A stretch of DNA of 15,192 nucleotides, from positions 1 to 15,192 of the forward strand of contig CAZYEJ010000051.1 in the NCBI GenBank assembly GCA_964646435.1. The letters run 5' to 3'. The position numbers were made by a program, and so were the translations under genes. The stretch is from UBA3076 sp964646435 (GTDB taxonomy: Bacteria; Desulfobacterota; Dissulfuribacteria; Dissulfuribacterales; UBA3076). The notes below the pieces were generated by a model that had not been told where the DNA came from, did no database searches, and worked only from the letters and a program-made list of their open reading frames with translations. Shown here one piece after another: positions 1-5,946 of the stretch (its first letter is position 1; each line of letters opens with the position of its first letter).

Positions 1-49
1 AGCGGTTGGCTTCCCCTCTGATTCCGTCGGTACCGAATAGTTTACCCAT
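1..49 (-). CDS. glmM: Phosphoglucosamine mutase, N-terminal 16 codons only (leaves the window)
   Basis: The minus-strand reading frame starting with ATG at 49-47 reads MGKLFGTDGIRGEANR before the window ends. This is the highly conserved beginning of GlmM, which converts glucosamine-6-phosphate to glucosamine-1-phosphate in the cytoplasm on the way to UDP-GlcNAc, needed for peptidoglycan and LPS. The FGTDGIRG block is the family's N-terminal hallmark. A perfect Shine-Dalgarno AGGAGG lies at 62-57 with 7 nt to the ATG, which fixes the start. The active-site phosphoserine and the remaining ~430 residues are outside the window, so integrity cannot be judged. The short homology is distinctive; related phosphomannomutases usually differ in this block. 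Confidence 0.9.
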   Translation of the reverse strand, partial: MGKLFGTDGIRGEANR

Positions 50-56
50 AGGTTGG

Positions 57-101
57 CCTCCTTACTGAAAAAATAATCGATTATTGCTCAAGCAAGTTCA
101 A
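57..101 (-). promoter_or_regulatory. Candidate glmM promoter with a palindrome over the -10
   Basis: Reading the minus strand, TTGAAC (101-96) and GATTAT (78-73) are separated by 17 nt, each matching the sigma-70 consensus at four of six positions; AGGAGG follows at 62-57. A 14-bp perfect palindrome, AATAATCGATTATT (72-85), covers the -10 box, and a second small palindrome, GGCAAGATTGCC, lies just upstream near 106-117. The palindromes could be protein-binding sites, but AT-rich palindromes also occur by chance. Confidence 0.35.
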
Positions 102-201
102 AAATGGCAAGATTGCCGTGTTCGAATTCCGCCCGTCCCCTATTCCGTCCCTTGTTTCCTAGTATCATTGGTCTGTATTCTTCAATTTTTTCAATTCCTC
201 A

Positions 202-690
202 TTAGCGCTTAAACTCAGGCAGGTACCTGCTTACCTCGGTAAGCATGGTGTCCACTTCACGATAGGTTCTTTTGAGTTCATTCAAGGCGCTGCTCATCAG
301 GGGAATATTCTTGGATATCTTGGTTCGACCGAGTTCCAGCAACCTCAAAGAATGCCAGGCCACGCGTTCAAAATTGTTAACAGAAAGTATCAACATCGGT
401 ATTCTCTTTGCCTCTTCCTTACTCAGGTCTTGCTGTGAAATCTGGATCACATACCGGGAGATGGCCTCCCGCAGGCTTTGGACACCTTTTCCATACTCTT
501 CAACCCGGTTCAGAAGCCTCTCATCATTATACATGAATCCATCCATGGCATACTTTATCATATTCCGGGAAATTTCACCCAGCCTGACTATTTCCTTAAT
601 TGCCAGTTCTATGGCGATAACAGGTTTTTCAACAAATTTATCATCAAGATATTGCGGGGTCTCTATGCCGTCTTCTTCGTTGCTCGTCGA
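202..690 (-). pseudogene. 5'-truncated Na/Pi cotransporter family protein, PhoU-like C-terminal part
   Basis: The open frame runs from just after an in-frame TGA (693-691) to TAA (204-202). An ATG exists at 561 (119 codons), but family-like sequence continues upstream of it: TPQYLDDKFVEKPVIAIELA followed by a helical segment ending in ...EISRNMIKYAMDGF. The YLD...P..A...A..E...M pattern is what links the membrane part of NptA/YjbB-type Na/Pi cotransporters (PF02690) to their PhoU-like helical domain. The membrane domain is missing and the homology dissolves near 672-690, so I call this the surviving C-terminal third of a broken gene. Translation from the internal ATG into a free PhoU-like protein cannot be excluded. 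It points toward glmM in the same orientation. Confidence 0.6.
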
Positions 691-722
691 TCACATAACC
701 CGTTATGCTCGCGCCTCGCGCC

Positions 723-833
723 ATGGCGGAGGAAACAGGTATTCCTTATCAGAACCTTATTAATCTTTATCTTCGTGATTGCGCGGTTCATCACCGAAAA
801 CTACACATAAAGTGGCGTCCTGAAAGTGCCTAA
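723..833 (+). pseudogene. C-terminal remnant of a CopG-like (ribbon-helix-helix) antitoxin
   Basis: The frame ATG 723 to TAA 833 reads MAEETGIPYQNLINLYLRDC and continues to a tail with KLHIKW. The block A.ETGIPYQ.LINLYLRDC followed by basic residues and a tryptophan is typical of the C-terminal end of CopG-family antitoxins that partner BrnT/RelE-like toxins. The upstream ribbon strand and DNA-binding segment are absent: in frame before the ATG only PVMLAPRA precedes a TAA at 696-698. The fragment begins where the PhoU-like remnant on the opposite strand ends, so a junction lies at about 675-722. There is no toxin gene beside it. I infer a non-functional scrap; the family assignment is from pattern memory, not a search. 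Confidence 0.5.
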
Positions 834-847
834 CAAGGCGTTTGAGT

Positions 848-884
848 TTGACAATAATCCCAAAAGTAATTATATTGTAATTAC
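848..884 (+). promoter_or_regulatory. mazEF promoter with palindromic operator
   Basis: TTGACA (848-853) and TATATT (871-876) are separated by 17 nt, nearly a consensus sigma-70 promoter. A perfect inverted repeat, GTAATTA - TATTG - TAATTAC (866-884), covers the -10 and the start-site region. This placement is typical of autorepression by the antitoxin or toxin-antitoxin complex. The Shine-Dalgarno CGGAGG is at 897-902, 5 nt before the mazE ATG at 908. Confidence 0.75.
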
Positions 885-907
885 ATCAATCACAATCGGA
901 GGCAAAT

Positions 908-1162
908 ATGACTACTTTGATAAAAATCGGTAACTCGCAAGGGGTAAGAATTCCAAAAGCAATTATTGAACAGGCTCAACTAGAGGACAAAGAACTGGTT
1001 TTTAAAATTAGTGATGACGGGCTTTTAATTCAACCTTTGCAAAAACCAAGGCAGGGGTGGAAAAATGAATTTGATAGAGCTCTAAAAACAAAAGGAGCTG
1101 ATCAAATTGACCAGGAATGGCTGGATGCTCCGCTAACCGATAATGAGAATTGGGAATGGTGA
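908..1162 (+). CDS. mazE: MazE-type antitoxin (AbrB/SpoVT swapped-hairpin family)
   Basis: This 84-residue protein begins MTTLIKIGNSQGVRIPKAII, the AbrB/MazE swapped-hairpin motif (G-N-S-x-G-[VI]-R-[IL]-P), which dimerises and binds DNA. Residues 1-45 form that domain. The acidic, tryptophan-rich tail (about 55-84, ending DNENWEW) is of the type that lies along the MazF dimer and blocks its active site. The length matches the family. Its last codons overlap mazF, so the two are translationally coupled, antitoxin first, as usual. Its promoter carries an inverted repeat that the protein itself probably binds. It should be cytoplasmic, labile, and neutralise the adjacent toxin. Only the partner assignment by adjacency is inferred. 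Confidence 0.9.
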   Translation: MTTLIKIGNSQGVRIPKAIIEQAQLEDKELVFKISDDGLLIQPLQKPRQGWKNEFDRALKTKGADQIDQEWLDAPLTDNENWEW

Positions 1163-1485
1163 AACCGAATATTCATAGATTCGATATTTGGTTAGTTCAA
1201 TTGGATCCAACACAGGGTTCAGAGATTAAAAAAACAAGACCTTGTGTTATCATTTCACCAGATGAAATGTCTTCACTAAAAATCTCTATCATTGCTCCAA
1301 TGACATCAAAAGGGTTCGGTTTTCCAACTCGAATTCAATGCACCTTTCAAGGTAAAAAGGGATTGATCCTATTAGACCAAATGCGGGCAGTAGATAAATC
1401 CAGACTAGTTCAAAAACTTGGTGTGATTTCCAAAAGTGCTCAAATCAAGACAGTAAGTTGTTTGCTGGAGCTTTTTGCACTTTAA
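1156..1485 (+). CDS. mazF: MazF-type mRNA interferase toxin (PemK family)
   Basis: I place the start at ATG 1156, inside the end of mazE (7-nt overlap, ATGGTGA), giving 109 residues; an in-frame TTG at 1150 is less likely. The sequence has the PemK/MazF landmarks: FDIWLVQLDPTQGSEIKKTR with the conserved GSE...K.RP..I, then IIAPMTSK, whose T lies in the position of the conserved catalytic/binding threonine, and the RAVDKSRL block late in the protein. These proteins cleave mRNA at short sequence motifs; the motif for this one cannot be read from sequence. No internal stop or frameshift is visible, so the pair looks intact. It sits among broken gene fragments, consistent with horizontal acquisition, and no separate promoter is seen. 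Confidence 0.92.
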   Translation: MVKPNIHRFDIWLVQLDPTQGSEIKKTRPCVIISPDEMSSLKISIIAPMTSKGFGFPTRIQCTFQGKKGLILLDQMRAVDKSRLVQKLGVISKSAQIKTVSCLLELFAL

Positions 1486-1552
1486 AATGGACTACAACAG
1501 CCTCTGGAAAATATTGCCCATGCCTGGACGCTGTCGTGGGTTACCATGTTGA

Positions 1553-1660
1553 TTAAGGAAAGGCAGATCTGATGGCGAGGGCCAGCTCCACCTTTGCCTT
1601 CCCCTTTTTGAAGTAGATGGAAAGCGTTATGAGAGTGTATTCGCGTTTCTGGATTTTCCA
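1553..1660 (-). pseudogene. smpB: Remnant of smpB (SsrA-binding protein), C-terminal core only
   Basis: On the minus strand from 1660 the frame reads WKIQKREYTLITLSIYFKKG and then KAKVELALAI before ending RSAFP-stop at 1555-1553. The G/EYTL.....YFK.G.AKVELALA block is the diagnostic core of SmpB, which escorts tmRNA to stalled ribosomes. Everything N-terminal to it is missing or unrecognisable, and the following GKK.YDKR tail, needed for trans-translation, is replaced by five unrelated residues. This is therefore a both-ends-truncated scrap rather than a working gene. smpB is near-universal, so an intact copy presumably exists elsewhere. smpB/ssrA neighbourhoods are frequent integration sites for mobile elements; no tmRNA 3' end is visible here. 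Confidence 0.65.
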
Positions 1661-1729
1661 GGGCAGGTTTGTTTGAAAAATATGACGGCCAGGGTTGCAA
1701 TGCAGAAAAGTTGAATTACTTTAGCCGCT

Positions 1730-1761
1730 CGCCCTGCCGAACCGCGGCGGGGTGTTTTTTT
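1730..1761 (+). terminator. Intrinsic terminator
   Basis: A GC-rich hairpin has arms CGCCCTGCCG (1730-1739) and CGGCGGGGTG (1745-1754). It forms ten pairs including two G-T wobbles, a five-base loop (AACCG), and runs directly into seven T residues (1755-1761). It is oriented to stop plus-strand transcription 240 nt beyond mazF, and it isolates the next gene at 1804. Confidence 0.85.
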
Positions 1762-1803
1762 GCATAATCGCACAACGTCTAAAAAAACTCAGGAGATAAA
1801 AAA

Positions 1804-2367
1804 ATGGCAGACATTTCAAAAATCACGCTGTACAGCGGTGGCCACAGGGGGGCTGAGGCGGAATTCGGCAAACTTGCCGAGGCCTGGCACATGAAAGAGG
1901 TAAATATATCATTTGAAGGGCACAATGCCGAGCGCACCCGGGGCCTCCGGGTACTGAACCGGGAAGAGCTGCAAAGGGGCGATGTCAGCATGGAAATCGT
2001 GTCCAAGCGGATGAGACGTACTTACTCCCGGACGGATAAGATCCGAAAAGTCATCCAGTCCATTTTTCATATGGTCAATAGCGGCTACCATGTCATTGCA
2101 GTCGGCTGGATACTGGCGGACAACACCGTCAAGGGGGGAACCGGCTGGGGGGTCGAGTTGGCAAAACTATTTAACCGGCCGCTGAGCGTCTATGATCAGG
2201 AACGAAAGGGGTGGTTTTCCTGGGAGGACCGCCAATGGGTTGAGAACACACCGGTGATTACCTCAGATACGTTTGCCGGCACCGGAACCCGCTACCTCTC
2301 CGATGACGGCCGGCAGGCCCTCCGCGATCTTTTCATCCGCTCCTTCGGTCCTGCGGAGCAAAACTAG
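1804..2367 (+). CDS. Conserved uncharacterised protein, SLOG/Rossmann-like
   Basis: This 187-residue protein has no signal peptide or membrane segment and no function I can name. It opens with a short strand and glycine motif (ITLYSGGHRGAEAEFG, residues 7-22) and has a second glycine-rich nucleotide-loop-like motif (NTVKGGTGWGVELAKLFNRP, about 107-126) preceded by a hydrophobic strand (YHVIAVGWILAD). Strand-GGxxGxE ... GGTxxxxxxA is the pattern of the SLOG/MoCo-carrier-like Rossmann superfamily, which binds nucleotides or nucleotide-derived ligands; this placement is an inference. The region RKVIQSIFHMVNSG between the two motifs is helical. The start is supported by CAGGAGA (1790-1796) before ATG 1804. 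The gene stands alone between a terminator and repeat debris. Codon use and intactness argue that it is real. Confidence 0.75.
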   Translation: MADISKITLYSGGHRGAEAEFGKLAEAWHMKEVNISFEGHNAERTRGLRVLNREELQRGDVSMEIVSKRMRRTYSRTDKIRKVIQSIFHMVNSGYHVIAVGWILADNTVKGGTGWGVELAKLFNRPLSVYDQERKGWFSWEDRQWVENTPVITSDTFAGTGTRYLSDDGRQALRDLFIRSFGPAEQN

Positions 2368-2394
2368 TGAATGAATAGCGAATGGGGTCGCACC

Positions 2395-2424
2395 AAGCAG
2401 ATGCGGTGCCCTGTGAACGCTTAC
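2395..2424 (+). repeat. 30-bp fragment of the 113-bp palindromic repeat found at 14970-15082
   Basis: The 30 bases here, from AAGCAGATGCGGTG to CTGTGAACGCTTAC, are identical to the reverse complement of 14972-15001, the left terminal part of the full element near the right end of the window. Similarity stops abruptly on both sides, so this is a broken copy or solo end. It lies 27 bp after the stop codon of the SLOG-like gene and directly before a transposase-like fragment. Confidence 0.8.
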
Positions 2425-2425
2425 G

Positions 2426-2512
2426 AATTATTTAAGACAGAGTGGCCGTAAACTTGCCCGGGAGCTTGGCGTAAGTCCACAAGCTGTTTATGCGGCTTCT
2501 TCTCGAGTAGAA
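2426..2512 (+). pseudogene. Helix-turn-helix fragment, possibly from a REP-associated or other transposase
   Basis: A 29-codon stretch contains SGRKLARELGVSPQAVYAAS, a clear helix-turn-helix signature (ARELGVS..AVY). There is no start codon, the frame opens just after a stop inside the adjacent repeat, and the similarity fades after RVE. HTH segments of this kind occur at the C-terminus of Y1-type (REP-associated) transposases and in many regulators, so the parent family is uncertain. Its position immediately beside a palindromic repeat end favours a transposition-related origin; that is inference. Confidence 0.4.
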
Positions 2513-2836
2513 TGGGATGGTGGATTGGTTTTCTTGAGACGTTATGGTGGAAACGTTTCATTGGCATCGGTACTGCTACCGGCCGCAAGTCTGGTAAGCT
2601 GCGTGACACTTGTGGGCGTATTCTGGATGATTGGATAGCGGAATAGATCCTACAAAAGTTCGTGGATTCTATGATCAACTTGCAGAAGTGCAGAGAGTTA
2701 CTGAATCATTATTTGATACATTATCAGTGGCGTTAACGGTCCTTAGAAAAGGAAGCAAGGCTTGCCCAAAATCATTTTTTGTTCTAACTTCTAAATAAGT
2801 CCGATCAGTACCGCAGAATTTAAGGAGAAAACAGCA
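2513..2836. other. Gene-poor stretch with two tiny overlapping frames
   Basis: No confident gene is present. Two short plus-strand frames can be read: 2512-2646 (44 residues, starting MGWWIGFLETLWWKRF, with no clear ribosome binding site) and 2631-2798 (55 codons from TTG, containing RGFYDQLAEVQRVTESLFDT, helix-like). I recognise neither; both look like worn fragments of larger genes. The end of the stretch holds the Shine-Dalgarno AAGGAG of the next gene (about 2821-2826). Confidence 0.4.
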
Positions 2837-3208
2837 ATGAATCACAGTGATGGGGAAGACTCCGAGGTTACGGGCAAGAGGCATGGTGCCGAGAAAGGCC
2901 CGGATCAGGAAGATTCGAGTGACTCCAAGTCCACTGAATCGGAAAAGCCTGATTCAGTGCCACTTCCTGATGTGAATTTTTCCACTTTTTTGTTCTCTCT
3001 TAATACGTCAGCCCTGGTTCATCTGGGTGAGATTCCGGAGTTCGGCTCAGGCAAGACAAAGAAGGATTTTATTCTTGCTCAACACACTATAGATACCTTG
3101 GCCATGCTTCAGGAAAAGACGGCTGGAAATCTAGCTGAGGACGAAAAGGGCTTTTTGGAGCACATACTTTACGATTTGCGAATGAGGTATGTTAAGGCTA
3201 CATCCTGA
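2837..3208 (+). CDS. DUF1844 family protein
   Basis: This 123-residue protein has a hydrophilic, acidic, low-complexity N-terminus (residues 1-43, rich in D, E, S and K). The DUF1844 (PF08899) domain follows: VNFSTFLFSLNTSALVHLGE, then AQHTIDTLAMLQEKTAGNL and ending LYDLRMRYV. The first part of the domain is a hydrophobic helix-like segment, the rest amphipathic. The molecular role of the family is unknown; members are common in deltaproteobacteria and related phyla, often next to housekeeping genes. AAGGAG lies about 10 nt before the ATG. ispE follows after 38 nt on the same strand, so the two are probably co-transcribed. The length and final RMRYV motif are typical, so it appears complete. 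Confidence 0.85.
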   Translation: MNHSDGEDSEVTGKRHGAEKGPDQEDSSDSKSTESEKPDSVPLPDVNFSTFLFSLNTSALVHLGEIPEFGSGKTKKDFILAQHTIDTLAMLQEKTAGNLAEDEKGFLEHILYDLRMRYVKATS

Positions 3209-3246
3209 TCTTGGAAAAGGTCCATAATCAATAACGTAACCATCAC

Positions 3247-4086
3247 ATGAGTTCCTTGAGCCTTTTGGCCCCTGCCAAAATAAATCTGTTTTTGCTGATT
3301 AATGGGCGACGTCCGGACGGATATCACCTTATTTTTACAATGTTCCAAAAAATTTCTCTTTGGGACGAAATTGAGCTGTCTGTGGAACAGAGTAAAAAAA
3401 AAGGGATTTATTTAGAATGTCCTGACAGTGAATTAATCTCGGGCCCGGACAACCTGGTATACCAGGCAGCCGAGCTATTCCTTGAAAAAGCCGGTCTGGA
3501 TCTCGTGATTAAAATCCTTTTAAAAAAGAGGATTCCCATAGGTGGAGGTCTGGGTGGCGGCAGCAGTGATGCGGCGTCTGTGCTAAAAGGTCTGAATGAG
3601 TTGGCCGGTTTTCCTTTAAATGCGGCATCTCTCCATTTGCTCGGCTGTAGTCTTGGGACGGATGTGCCGTTTTTCCTTCTTGAGGCGCCTGCGGCAGTAG
3701 GAAGGGGGATAGGCACTGAGCTTGAGGTCGTTGATGTCTCCCACGGATGGTATGTGCTGGTCTATCCTGGTTTTAGCATAAGTACTCGATGGGCCTATAA
3801 AAATTACGTATTGACAGGGCAGGATCAGGACACTATTTTTGACGCCGGAGAGGTCATACAAGCCGCCATGTGGTTGAATGATCTAGAGAAGGTGGTTATA
3901 GCCGGATATCCCGAAATAGGCCGGATCAAGGACGAGCTTATGGCACTTGGAGCTGAAACGGCCTTGATGTCTGGGAGTGGATCGACGGTCCTTGGGTCCT
4001 TTCTGTCTCAGGAAGCAGCTCATCAGGCAGCCTCTAGTCTTGAAGTCAACAGTGGCCTTCACACCTTATTGGTAGAGAGTTTATAG
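3247..4086 (+). CDS. ispE: 4-diphosphocytidyl-2-C-methyl-D-erythritol kinase
   Basis: IspE phosphorylates the 2-hydroxyl of CDP-methylerythritol with ATP, the fourth step of the MEP pathway to IPP and DMAPP, in the cytoplasm. At 279 residues it has the normal length. Visible motifs: PAKINLFL near the N-terminus (K11, expected catalytic lysine), GRRPDGYHLI, the GHMP-kinase ATP loop PIGGGLGGGSSDAA at residues 97-110, GTDVPFF with D139 in the place of the catalytic aspartate, and MSGSGST near the C-terminus. No good Shine-Dalgarno precedes the ATG, so translation may be weak or coupled to the DUF1844 gene upstream. It is followed 15 nt later by tRNA-Gln and then prs, an arrangement I know from other deltaproteobacteria. 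Confidence 0.96.
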   Translation: MSSLSLLAPAKINLFLLINGRRPDGYHLIFTMFQKISLWDEIELSVEQSKKKGIYLECPDSELISGPDNLVYQAAELFLEKAGLDLVIKILLKKRIPIGGGLGGGSSDAASVLKGLNELAGFPLNAASLHLLGCSLGTDVPFFLLEAPAAVGRGIGTELEVVDVSHGWYVLVYPGFSISTRWAYKNYVLTGQDQDTIFDAGEVIQAAMWLNDLEKVVIAGYPEIGRIKDELMALGAETALMSGSGSTVLGSFLSQEAAHQAASSLEVNSGLHTLLVESL

Positions 4087-4101
4087 CAGTAAAAGGGCTG
4101 T

Positions 4102-4176
4102 TGGGGTGTCGTCAAGTGGCAAGACACGGGTTTTTGGAGCCCGCATTCGGAGGTTCGAATCCTCCCACCCCAGCCA
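4102..4176 (+). tRNA. tRNA-Gln (anticodon UUG)
   Basis: A complete 75-nt cloverleaf with encoded CCA. The acceptor arms TGGGGTG and CACCCCA pair fully, the anticodon stem CGGGT/GCCCG encloses the loop TTTTGGA (anticodon TTG, reading CAA), and the T-arm is GGAGG-TTCGAAT-CCTCC. The discriminator base is G73, as in glutaminyl tRNAs, and the weak U1-A72 first pair is a usual GlnRS identity feature. It sits between ispE and prs. Confidence 0.96.
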
Positions 4177-4192
4177 CTATGTTTTGTAATTA

Positions 4193-4221
4193 GTGTCTGA
4201 ACGGAAAAGCAGTTCAGGCAC
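4193..4221 (+). repeat. 29-nt hairpin repeat, copy 1
   Basis: GTGTCTGAAC and GTTCAGGCAC form a ten-pair stem (one G-T wobble) around the loop GGAAAAGCA. A second copy with 24 of 29 identical bases is at 8474-8502, with the differences partly compensatory in the stem. It lies 16 nt after the tRNA-Gln and 51 nt before prs. It lacks a T-tract directly after the stem, so it is not a classical terminator, though AATTTT follows. Confidence 0.75.
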
Positions 4222-4272
4222 AATTTTGAATTTAAAAAAGGAAATAATCTTAACATGTTAAAGGTTTAGCCT

Positions 4273-5223
4273 ATGTCAATAACAATAAACAATATGATAA
4301 TTTTTACTGGAAATGCTAATCCTGCCCTGGCTCAGGAAATATGTGATTATTTGAGCATACCTCTTGGCAGGGCATCCGTGCAAACCTTTAGTGATGGTGA
4401 AGTGTATGTGGAGATAGGGGAAAATGTGAGGGGGGCGGATGTGTTTGTGATCCAGCCCACTTGTCCCCCTGTAAACGATAATATGATGGAACTTCTCATA
4501 ATGGTGGATGCCTTGAGAAGGGCGTCCGCCAGGAGAATTACTGCGGTATTGCCATATTATGGTTATGCCAGACAGGATAGGAAGGTAGCCCCAAGGGTCC
4601 CTATTTCCGCTAAGCTCGTGGCGGACATTATCACCACAGCAGGTGCCAGAAGGGTCCTTGCCATGGATCTCCATGCCCCGCAGATTCAGGGTTTTTTCAG
4701 TATTCCCGTGGATCACCTCTTTGCTGCTCCGGTATTGCTCGATTCTCTCAGGAAAAAATTCTCAGGAGATGTAGTGATGGTGTCTCCTGACGCGGGTGGC
4801 GTGGAGCGGACCAGGGCTTTTGCCAAGAGGTTCGGGGCCGGGCTGGCCATAATAGACAAGCGCAGGGATCGGCCTAATGAGTCACAAGTCATGTATATTA
4901 TTGGAGACGTAAAGGGAAAGACTGCTGTGATACTGGACGATATGGTGGATACTGCCGGCACCCTTTGCAAGGCGGCTCAGGCACTCAAGGAACATGGCGC
5001 CAAGGAGGTCTATGGTTGTATTACACATCCTGTGCTCTCAGGTCCTGCGATAAGTCGTATCAAGGAATCGGTCCTTAAGTCCTTGGTAGTTACAAATACC
5101 ATTCCTCTCAGCGAAGAGGCACAAAAGGTTGACAAAATCAAGGTGTTGTCTGTATCCGCCCTTTTGGGAGAGGCTATAAGACGCATACATGATGAAGATT
5201 CAGTAAGTTCATTATTTGTTTAA
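4273..5223 (+). CDS. prs: Ribose-phosphate pyrophosphokinase (PRPP synthetase)
   Basis: Prs transfers pyrophosphate from ATP to ribose-5-phosphate, making PRPP for purine, pyrimidine, histidine, tryptophan and NAD synthesis; it is a cytoplasmic hexamer in class I enzymes. The 316-residue length matches. Motifs: FSDGEVYVEI (39-48), YYGYARQDRK (95-104), the metal/ATP histidine in MDLHAPQIQGFF (H134), the flexible KRRDRP loop (196-201), and the PRPP-binding loop ILDDMVDTAGT (220-230). AAAGG at 4260-4264 with 8 nt spacing supports the ATG at 4273; the later Met8 is an alternative. A 12-bp palindrome TTAACATGTTAA lies just upstream (4250-4261). rplY follows after 14 nt, so they are co-transcribed. 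Confidence 0.97.
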   Translation: MSITINNMIIFTGNANPALAQEICDYLSIPLGRASVQTFSDGEVYVEIGENVRGADVFVIQPTCPPVNDNMMELLIMVDALRRASARRITAVLPYYGYARQDRKVAPRVPISAKLVADIITTAGARRVLAMDLHAPQIQGFFSIPVDHLFAAPVLLDSLRKKFSGDVVMVSPDAGGVERTRAFAKRFGAGLAIIDKRRDRPNESQVMYIIGDVKGKTAVILDDMVDTAGTLCKAAQALKEHGAKEVYGCITHPVLSGPAISRIKESVLKSLVVTNTIPLSEEAQKVDKIKVLSVSALLGEAIRRIHDEDSVSSLFV

Positions 5224-5237
5224 AAGGGAGTTTTTTA

Positions 5238-5876
5238 ATGAAAAACGTGACAATAGATATTCAGGCGCGCACAAAGGCCGGAAAAGGGGTGGCCCGCAAG
5301 CTCCGTCATGCAGGGCAGACCCCGGGAGTGCTGTACGGGCCAAAGGTCGAGACTATATCTTTTTCTGTGAACACTCATGAGTTTAACAAGCTTCTGAAAT
5401 CGGCAGGTGGGGAGCCATTGCTTTTTACTTTGAACCTGAAAAGCAATGGAGACAGCAGTAATTATACTGCCCTCATTAAGGATTTGCAATTGCACCCGGT
5501 GGATGACAAAATACGCCATATAGACTTTTATGAAGTCCTTATGGACGAAGAGGTGCAGGTTGAGGTGCCAATTACCGCAGTGGGTAAGGCCAAGGGTGTT
5601 GAAACAGATATGGGTGTCTTGGAGATTATCCAGCGAACTATCAAAATATCTTGTCTTCCTTTGGCCATTCCTCGAAACATCCCAATCAATGTTTCTGATC
5701 TTGAACTGGGAGACGTTGTTCATGTTTCAGATATTACGGCTCCGGAAGGAGTCCGCTTAATGGATGATCCTGAGACGACTTTGATGACCATTGTGGCTTC
5801 AAGAGCTGAGGAAGAGGAAGAGGAAGAGGAAGAGGCTGAAGCCGAGGTTGAGGAGGACGAAGAGGAATCTGAGTAA
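5238..5876 (+). CDS. rplY: 50S ribosomal protein L25/general stress protein Ctc
   Basis: This is a 212-residue long-form L25 (CTC/TL5 type), which binds 5S rRNA in the large ribosomal subunit. The N-terminal L25 domain covers about residues 4-95, with RKLRHAGQTPGVLYG (20-34) and the HPVDDKIRHIDFYEV segment (about 85-99) expected at the 5S rRNA interface and domain end. The C-terminal beta domain is about 100-187, including VPRN-like IPRNIPINVSDLELGD. The last ~25 residues are an almost pure glutamate/aspartate tail, common in long L25 proteins. GGGAG at about 5225-5229 serves the ATG. The prs-rplY-pth order is widespread in bacteria and links translation functions. Confidence 0.96.
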   Translation: MKNVTIDIQARTKAGKGVARKLRHAGQTPGVLYGPKVETISFSVNTHEFNKLLKSAGGEPLLFTLNLKSNGDSSNYTALIKDLQLHPVDDKIRHIDFYEVLMDEEVQVEVPITAVGKAKGVETDMGVLEIIQRTIKISCLPLAIPRNIPINVSDLELGDVVHVSDITAPEGVRLMDDPETTLMTIVASRAEEEEEEEEEAEAEVEEDEEESE

Positions 5877-5946
5877 AAGGAAATTTTTCATAATTTGTTA
5901 TGAGTAATCTGGGATTATCTGCAGGTATGGAAGGTGAGGGCTGATC

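Noticed and set aside
105..118. TGGCAAGATTGC as a sigma-54 promoter
   Set aside because: The GG and GC elements are two bases too close together for the TGGCAC-N4/5-TTGC pattern.
119..140. Possible tRNA/tmRNA T-arm (GTGTTCGAATTCCG) near smpB debris, as an integration scar
   Set aside because: The bases flanking TTCGAAT do not pair into a 5-bp T-stem, and no acceptor arm or CCA follows; smpB debris is over 1.4 kb away.
272..810. Two long plus-strand frames across the PhoU-like remnant
   Set aside because: They are antisense shadows of the minus-strand PhoU-like frame; the residues are low-complexity Ser/Leu/Arg mixtures with no motifs, and the recognisable antitoxin tail is in a different frame.
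2421..2678. Minus-strand frame of 85 codons
   Set aside because: No Shine-Dalgarno, no recognisable motif, and it lies antisense to the helix-turn-helix fragment; likely chance.
4276..4716. 146-codon minus-strand frame inside prs
   Set aside because: Antisense to the strongly conserved prs coding sequence with no ribosome binding site or motifs.
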